A stretch of DNA of 64,000 nt from Acinetobacter bouvetii DSM 14964 = CIP 107468. Its GTDB lineage: Bacteria > Pseudomonadota > Gammaproteobacteria > Pseudomonadales > Moraxellaceae. Shown here piece by piece: positions 59,267-64,000 of this stretch; position 1 is the first letter of the stretch; each line of letters begins with the position of its first letter. Both the position numbers and the translations under genes were made by a program. The notes under the pieces were generated by a model. That model did not search any database. It had not been told where the DNA came from and was given only the letters and a program-made list of their open reading frames with translations. Location: positions 239,757-303,756 of the forward strand of contig NZ_KB849725.1 in the NCBI RefSeq assembly GCF_000368865.1, read 5' to 3'.

Positions 59267-59629
59267 ATGAGAAGGGCAGCAGGCATGAAAATTCAGCAAT
59301 ATTTAGCTTTGGTTTTTTTCAGCGGCGCAAGTTATTTTACTTCTGCAGCCAGCTTTGACTGCAATCAGGCAAAAACCGTCACGGAACATACGGTCTGCAA
59401 TCATCTCATTTTAAATGATGCAGATGTAAAAATGGCCACGACTTACAATATTCTTAAGCGTCTGGTGCCGATGGGCACGAGAGGGGCGATTCAGGATCAG
59501 CAGGTGAAATGGCTACAGATGCGCGACCAATGCCGTGACAATGTCAGCTGCCTGACGGAGGTCTATAAAATGCGTCAGCAAAAACTGGATCTGTATATGA
59601 ACCGCATCTATCAGCAAGGGCCGTTTTAA
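59267..59629 (+). CDS. LprI/DUF1311-like secreted protein
   Basis: 120 residues with signal peptide (through about residue 28). The mature part has the LprI pattern of four Cys: FDCNQAKTVTEHTVCNH then QMRDQCRDNVSCLTEVYKMRQQ, with LKRLVPMGTRGAIQDQQVKW. In mycobacteria and others this family contains a lysozyme inhibitor; function here is inferred. AAAGGGA supports the first ATG; the ATG at 59285 is also possible. Confidence 0.78.
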   Translation: MRRAAGMKIQQYLALVFFSGASYFTSAASFDCNQAKTVTEHTVCNHLILNDADVKMATTYNILKRLVPMGTRGAIQDQQVKWLQMRDQCRDNVSCLTEVYKMRQQKLDLYMNRIYQQGPF

Positions 59630-59724
59630 GCCCTTTTTTCATGCTTGCAGGATTGAAAATTTCTGAAGTTGCTCCATTCATATAGCTGTATATAAAAAAA
59701 CTGTTCATATTTGAGGATAAACTG

Positions 59725-61647
59725 ATGAGCGAGCAAAACGTAAAAAAACACAGCTTTCAGGCAGAAGTTGCACAGCTGCTGCATTTAGTAACCCATTCGC
59801 TGTATTCCAATCCTGAAATTTTTCTGCGCGAACTGATTTCAAATGCGTCTGATGCCTGTGATAAATTGCGTTTTGAAGGCATCAATCATGCCGAATATTA
59901 TGAAAATGATCCAAACCTGCATATCCGCGTCATTTTAGATCAAGACAATAAAACGCTGACGATTTCTGACAATGGCATCGGCTTGAGCCAGCAGGAAGCC
60001 ATTGACAACTTAGGCACTATTGCAAAATCCGGCACCAAAGACTTTATGTCCAAACTGACAGGTGATCAAAAATCGGATGCACAGCTGATTGGCCAGTTTG
60101 GCGTCGGCTTTTATTCAGGCTTTATTGTTGCAGATAAAATTACTGTGGAATCGCGCCGCGCCGGCTTAGATGCCTCTGAAGGCGTGCGCTGGATCAGCGG
60201 CGGTACAGGCGAGTTTGAGGTGGAGCAAATCAGCAAGGCTTCACGTGGAACCGATATCATTCTGCATCTGCGTGACGATGCTTTGGATTATTTAGACGCG
60301 TATAAAGTCAAGCAGATTATCAATAAATACTCAGATCACATCAGCCTGCCGATTGAAATGCAGAAGGAAATCTGGCAGGAAGAAGACGCTGCAGAAGGTG
60401 AAGAGCCAAAAGCTGGCCAATACGTGAAAACGGATGAGTGGGAAGCCATTAATTCTGCCAGCGCCTTATGGACCCGCAGCAAAAGTGAAATTACCGATGA
60501 GCAGTACATCGAATTTTATAAGAATTTGACGCATGATTTTGATGCGCCTTTGGCTTGGGCGCATAACCGTGTCGAAGGCAGCACTGAATATACGCAGCTG
60601 CTGTACATTCCAAGCAAAGCGCCGGGCAATATTTTTACCCGTGAAGCCAAAGCGGGCATCAAGCTGTATGTAAAACGCGTGTTTATTATGGATGATGCCG
60701 ACAGTCTGATTCCAAATTATCTGCGTTTTGTACAGGGTGTTGTAGACAGCGCTGATTTGCCGCTGAATGTCAGCCGTGAACTGCTGCAGGAAAGCCGTGA
60801 TGTGAAAACCATTCGGGAAGGCAATGCGCGCCGTGTCCTGAACTTGCTGGATGGCTTGGCCAAGTCTGAAGCTGTGCAGGAACAGGATAAATACAAAGCC
60901 TTCTATGCTGAATTTGGCGCGGTATTAAAAGAAGGGCTGGGAGAAGACTTCGGCAACCGTGAACGCATTTTGAAATTATTGCGCTTTGCCAGCTCAGTGA
61001 ATGATGATGTATCAACGTCTTTGGCAGATTACAAAGCCCGTATCAAAGAAGGCCAAAAGGCTATTTATTATGTGACGGCAGACAGTCTGAGCGCCGCCAA
61101 AAATTCGCCGCAGCTGGAACTGTTCAAGAAAAAGGGCATTGAAGTGCTGCTGATGTCTGAGCGTGTGGATGAATGGGCGATGGAATTCGTGACTGAATTT
61201 GATGGCTTGCCGATGCAGAACGTAGCGAAAGGCGCTGTAGATTTAGGTGATTTGCAGGATGCGGAAGAGAAGAAAGCCTTGGAAGCTGCCGCTGAACAAT
61301 TTAAGCCCGTGGTGGACAAACTGGCAGATTCTTTAAAAGGCAAAACCAAAGAGGTGCGTGTCACAACGCGCTTAGTTGATTCGCCAGCCTGTTTGGTCAC
61401 AGGGGATGGTGAACTTTCACCGCAATTGATCCGCATGCTGAAGCAGGCGGGCCAGCCAGTGCCGGAGAGCAAGCCAATTTTAGAAATTAATCCAGAGCAT
61501 CCTTTGGTGAAAAAACTGGATGGCGCTGCGCATTTTGATGATTTGGCGAATGTGATTTTTGATCAGGCGCTGATTGCGGAAGGCGGTTTGCCTGAAGATC
61601 CGGCGTCGTATTTAAAACGCATTAACAGCCTGCTGTTAAAATCATAA
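59725..61647 (+). CDS. htpG: Hsp90 chaperone HtpG
   Basis: 640 residues. N-terminal GHKL ATPase ([37 protein letters not shown]), middle domain with [24 protein letters not shown] and [14 protein letters not shown] (catalytic Arg), C-terminal dimer domain. Cytoplasmic chaperone. A strong terminator follows. Confidence 0.98.
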   Translation: MSEQNVKKHSFQAEVAQLLHLVTHSLYSNPEIFLRELISNASDACDKLRFEGINHAEYYENDPNLHIRVILDQDNKTLTISDNGIGLSQQEAIDNLGTIAKSGTKDFMSKLTGDQKSDAQLIGQFGVGFYSGFIVADKITVESRRAGLDASEGVRWISGGTGEFEVEQISKASRGTDIILHLRDDALDYLDAYKVKQIINKYSDHISLPIEMQKEIWQEEDAAEGEEPKAGQYVKTDEWEAINSASALWTRSKSEITDEQYIEFYKNLTHDFDAPLAWAHNRVEGSTEYTQLLYIPSKAPGNIFTREAKAGIKLYVKRVFIMDDADSLIPNYLRFVQGVVDSADLPLNVSRELLQESRDVKTIREGNARRVLNLLDGLAKSEAVQEQDKYKAFYAEFGAVLKEGLGEDFGNRERILKLLRFASSVNDDVSTSLADYKARIKEGQKAIYYVTADSLSAAKNSPQLELFKKKGIEVLLMSERVDEWAMEFVTEFDGLPMQNVAKGAVDLGDLQDAEEKKALEAAAEQFKPVVDKLADSLKGKTKEVRVTTRLVDSPACLVTGDGELSPQLIRMLKQAGQPVPESKPILEINPEHPLVKKLDGAAHFDDLANVIFDQALIAEGGLPEDPASYLKRINSLLLKS

Positions 61648-61675
61648 ACAGCATGCGCTAAAACAGCGTCAGAAC

Positions 61676-61712
61676 AATACCAGTCAGTGCAAAAGCTGAC
61701 TGGTATTTTTTT
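61676..61712 (+). terminator. Terminator after htpG
   Basis: AATACCAGTCAG/CTGACTGGTATT stem (12 bp) with loop TGCAAAAG and eight T. The next 210 bases to 61925 hold no gene I can see. Confidence 0.93.
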
Positions 61713-61925
61713 TGAATATGACGGCTGTATTGAAGCAGCCTGAATGTCATCCATGGCGCTCAGAAGCAAGCGCCGTATATGGCGCAGCACCGTTGCAAAT
61801 GCACATCCCTGATTTGATTTGAGCTGCTGAGCCTGCATCGAGACCGGTAAAATTGCCGGCGGACATGTCTAAACGCTTTGACTGCAGCATGATTCCGTCA
61901 AGGGGCTTTTGCGCCCAGGCTGAAT

Positions 61926-63056
61926 TCAGAATAAGGCTTCCATACGCACCAGCGCGCCAATAAAATGGCTGCGGTCATTGCGGTGATCATTCAGGTAATT
62001 TAAATCGCCCTGAATATAAAACCACTCTCTTAAAAATGGCTGACGCCATGATACATAAGGCCCCCAGCTGTTTAAGCGCAAATCTTTATTATTGAGGAAA
62101 CCGCCTGTATATACGCCGTAGCTGAACGTATGCTCATGGAAAAACTTATGCTGGCGGAAGATGAAATTATCCCAAGTGAGATCATCTTCCTGCGTATCTG
62201 CATAGGTAAGGTTAAACTGGTCCGCCAATAGGGCTTTATTGGGGCTGTTTTGAACCAGCTCTAAATTGGTGCGCAAATAATTTTCACTGTCTACGCCGTA
62301 GCGGTAAATTTGTTCAGCATGGAATTTGAAATCATTTTCAAGTTCCCAGTCTTTTTTTGCTTTGACACGGATATAGATATCATCTCCAGAGCGGACACCG
62401 AGGTCAAAATCAGTTTCAAAAGGAAGGTGCTTAGAAAAATTTGACCAGCGCAGCGCCAGAGAGCTGTTGTCTTCACGTATGCGCTCTTTATCAAAATTTT
62501 TATCTGATGCGCTTGGGGTGTTCTCATTGGTAATGGCATTGTTATTGGCCAATTCATTGTCTAGAGAGTCATCACCAAACACCAGGCTGACTTTGCGTTC
62601 TAAGGTCGGCAGTTTGATCTTGCCTCGAATGCGGGGCTTGAATTCGTAGCCATCATGCTTATTCCAGCTGCTGTCTAACAGGACCCGCAGTGTTGCAGAA
62701 GCTGGATGGCGGGGATCTGGGTCTCCAAACCAATTGTCAATTTTATTGGCGGTTCGGTCTGCCCAGTTGCGGATGCTTTTCTGCTGGCGGTCGCTCCATG
62801 TGCTGTCTTCTGTTTCAGCTGTCGTGGGCACATAGCTGGAATCAGACTGTTCGGGTAGAAAGGTTGGCACCGCATCGATCATCCGGGGAATTAGATAGAG
62901 CAAGCCCTGTTCACTATTATTCACCGTATCTATATTTTCGGCATCAGCTGCTGGCGCTGCAGCTGGTGTTTCATTGGCCAAAACTGTACAGCATGTGATC
63001 CCTAGAGCCGCAGAAAGAAAAATTTTTTGTGCAAAGCAGATATTATTTTTGGGCAT
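61926..63056 (-). CDS. Outer membrane beta-barrel candidate, unknown function
   Basis: 376 residues with a signal peptide (about 1-27, AQKIFLSAALGITCCTVLA). A charged, Glu/Asp-rich N-terminal region then repeated alternating segments with aromatic ends (TLRVLLDSSWNK, GEIKLPTLERKVSLVFG, ETDFDLGVRSGDDIYIRVKA, YRYGVDSENYLRTNLELVQ) and a final RMEALF with C-terminal Phe, all as in an outer-membrane barrel. No family name that I can assign. Its neighbour is the repeat protein at the window edge. Confidence 0.75.
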   Translation of the reverse strand: MPKNNICFAQKIFLSAALGITCCTVLANETPAAAPAADAENIDTVNNSEQGLLYLIPRMIDAVPTFLPEQSDSSYVPTTAETEDSTWSDRQQKSIRNWADRTANKIDNWFGDPDPRHPASATLRVLLDSSWNKHDGYEFKPRIRGKIKLPTLERKVSLVFGDDSLDNELANNNAITNENTPSASDKNFDKERIREDNSSLALRWSNFSKHLPFETDFDLGVRSGDDIYIRVKAKKDWELENDFKFHAEQIYRYGVDSENYLRTNLELVQNSPNKALLADQFNLTYADTQEDDLTWDNFIFRQHKFFHEHTFSYGVYTGGFLNNKDLRLNSWGPYVSWRQPFLREWFYIQGDLNYLNDHRNDRSHFIGALVRMEALF

Positions 63057-63156
63057 ATTCTAAAGCTCTTATATATCTTTTACTTAACCGTAGTTTTGTT
63101 GGATATCCGATAGAAAAGCAAGAATAAGCTGCAATAATAATACCATTTAAAATCAG

Positions 63157-64000
63157 CTAGGCCGTCTCGCCTGGCAGATGCTGCTGAATGGCCTCATACA
63201 GTTCTGCAGCATGGATGGGCTGCGGCAGAGTTGAAATAATGGATTGGATCATCTGCCAATTTAGGCCATGCCTGCGGTGCAAAATTAAATAGGGATAGGC
63301 GGTTTCTGTTTTAGACAGCGCTAAGCGTTTTTCACCATGAATCACGCGGATTTTTTGCCGTTCTTCCAGCAGTAAAATAGGGGTGCTGAAATCTGCCTCT
63401 GGTTCCGAAAATTGAATGAACTTTTGTGTGTGAATGGCTTGAGACGGGATAAAAGGATGGCCATGGTCCATTTCCCAGACAGTTGCCTGTTCATAACAGC
63501 ATTTAAACAGCGTGTCTGCACGCTGCAGTGAAGTTTCCAGCGCAATCAGGCTGATTTCGTGAGTGGAGGCCAGCCGATGGCCGGACTGTTTGGCGAAGAG
63601 CTGGCTGAGTTCTACCGCCTGCACTGGATTGCATGCGCCCAAAAGGATCAGATGCTTGATGAATTGCCCTTGCGCATTGATTTGCGCTGCAATATAGACT
63701 GGGCGGGTGTGCCATGTAGCAAATTCGGCGCCATACAGCGCAATGTCATACTGCTGTGCAATCTCAGGCGCATCAGGCAGCAGCACGGCATACAGCGGCG
63801 TCTTTTCAGCTGCAGGCAATACCAGCTGATGCAATTGGCCCTGCATTTTATTGAATAGAATGGATTCAGGAATCTGCCTTGACACGTCCATTATAGGCGT
63901 TGAATCTTCGGCTTCGGCTTCGGCTTCGGCTTCGGCTTCGGCTTCGGCTTCGGCTTCGGCTTCGGCTTCGGCTTCGGCTTCGGCTTCGGCTTCGGCTTCG
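63157..64000 (-). CDS. Protein with an N-terminal (Glu-Ala)n tract, 5' end cut off by window
   Basis: Open on the minus strand from the window edge to TAA at 63157. The first 31 codons in the window read (GAA GCC)n, that is alternating Glu-Ala, then DSTPIMDVSRQIPESIL and a 244-residue domain. The ATG at 63889-63891 has no ribosome site, so the true start is probably beyond position 64000. The domain has motifs such as LPDAPEIAQQYDIAL, TRPVYIAAQINAQGQF and LNWQMIQSIIST; I do not recognise a family. Its C-terminal ~60 residues appear helical. Confidence 0.75.
   Translation of the reverse strand, partial: EAEAEAEAEAEAEAEAEAEAEAEAEAEAEAEDSTPIMDVSRQIPESILFNKMQGQLHQLVLPAAEKTPLYAVLLPDAPEIAQQYDIALYGAEFATWHTRPVYIAAQINAQGQFIKHLILLGACNPVQAVELSQLFAKQSGHRLASTHEISLIALETSLQRADTLFKCCYEQATVWEMDHGHPFIPSQAIHTQKFIQFSEPEADFSTPILLLEERQKIRVIHGEKRLALSKTETAYPYLILHRRHGLNWQMIQSIISTLPQPIHAAELYEAIQQHLPGETA
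63907..64000 (-). repeat. Hexanucleotide tandem repeat (GCCGAA)n
   Basis: Fifteen full units of TTCGGC (plus-strand sense) plus four bases, unbroken to the window end. In the coding strand it is GCC-GAA, encoding Ala-Glu in the reading frame of the gene at 63157. Six-base units keep the frame when the number changes. Confidence 0.95.

Noticed and set aside
63907..64000. Tandem repeat as CRISPR or origin iteron
   Set aside because: Unit is 6 bp without spacers and is translated in frame as Glu-Ala.

Overview
The window looks like an ordinary chromosomal stretch from an Acinetobacter species or a close Moraxellaceae relative. Evidence seen here: argH next to an algZ/algR-like pair and hemC-hemD-hemX-hemY, a type II secretion gspN-gspC-gspD cluster standing alone, an operon tRNA-Thr/Tyr/Gly/Thr-tuf-tRNA-Trp-secE-nusG-rplKAJL-rpoBC, a fadBA operon, an H-NS family protein of the TWTGRGKQPRWL type, and moderate GC with many AT-rich intergenic regions. 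The species cannot be fixed from the sequence alone. I see no prophage, insertion sequence, integrase, CRISPR array or rRNA gene.

Layout. 1-5.6 kb: a truncated EamA transporter, a membrane/TPR gene broken by one in-frame TAG, then the minus-strand histidine genes hisB-hisH and hisA with a DUF805 gene and a RNase D-like exonuclease between them, and a PanZ-like acetyltransferase. 5.7-12 kb: two identical tRNA-Phe genes, each with its own promoter and terminator, followed by small envelope or unknown genes, including a secreted protein built of seven 11-residue Lys-Asp/Ala repeats. 12-24 kb: tehB, an AT-rich membrane protein gene that looks acquired, fadBA, a PH-domain protein, a single-domain Clp-type ATPase, uvrC, a thioesterase and pgsA. 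23.3-24.05 kb: a gene-free stretch that holds a strong candidate for a small RNA and a family of small hairpin repeats.

24-40 kb: yggX and argH on minus; then on plus a LytS-type histidine kinase with its LytTR regulator, four haem/tetrapyrrole genes, a thioesterase, hns, gspN-gspC-gspD, an FHA-domain protein, gph and trpE. 39.7-54 kb: the translation/transcription supercluster running from the tRNA genes to rpoC. 54-64 kb: secreted and envelope proteins (glycine-zipper lipoprotein, OmpW, LprI-like, an outer membrane barrel candidate), a DUF4442 protein, an Asp-nucleophile alpha/beta hydrolase, a YuiF/NhaC-type transporter, htpG, and at the very edge a gene whose N-terminus is a run of Glu-Ala dipeptides encoded by a hexanucleotide tandem repeat.

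Most of the window is housekeeping. The items most likely to be undescribed are the candidate sRNA at about 23468-23556, the 11-mer repeat secreted protein at 10274-10843, the AT-rich two-TM protein at 13004-14137, the hexanucleotide (Glu-Ala) repeat at the right edge, and several structured intergenic elements (34-bp perfect palindrome after uvrC, hairpin+TTGTCTTG repeats, long hairpins flanking rpoB). No multi-gene novel system is evident.
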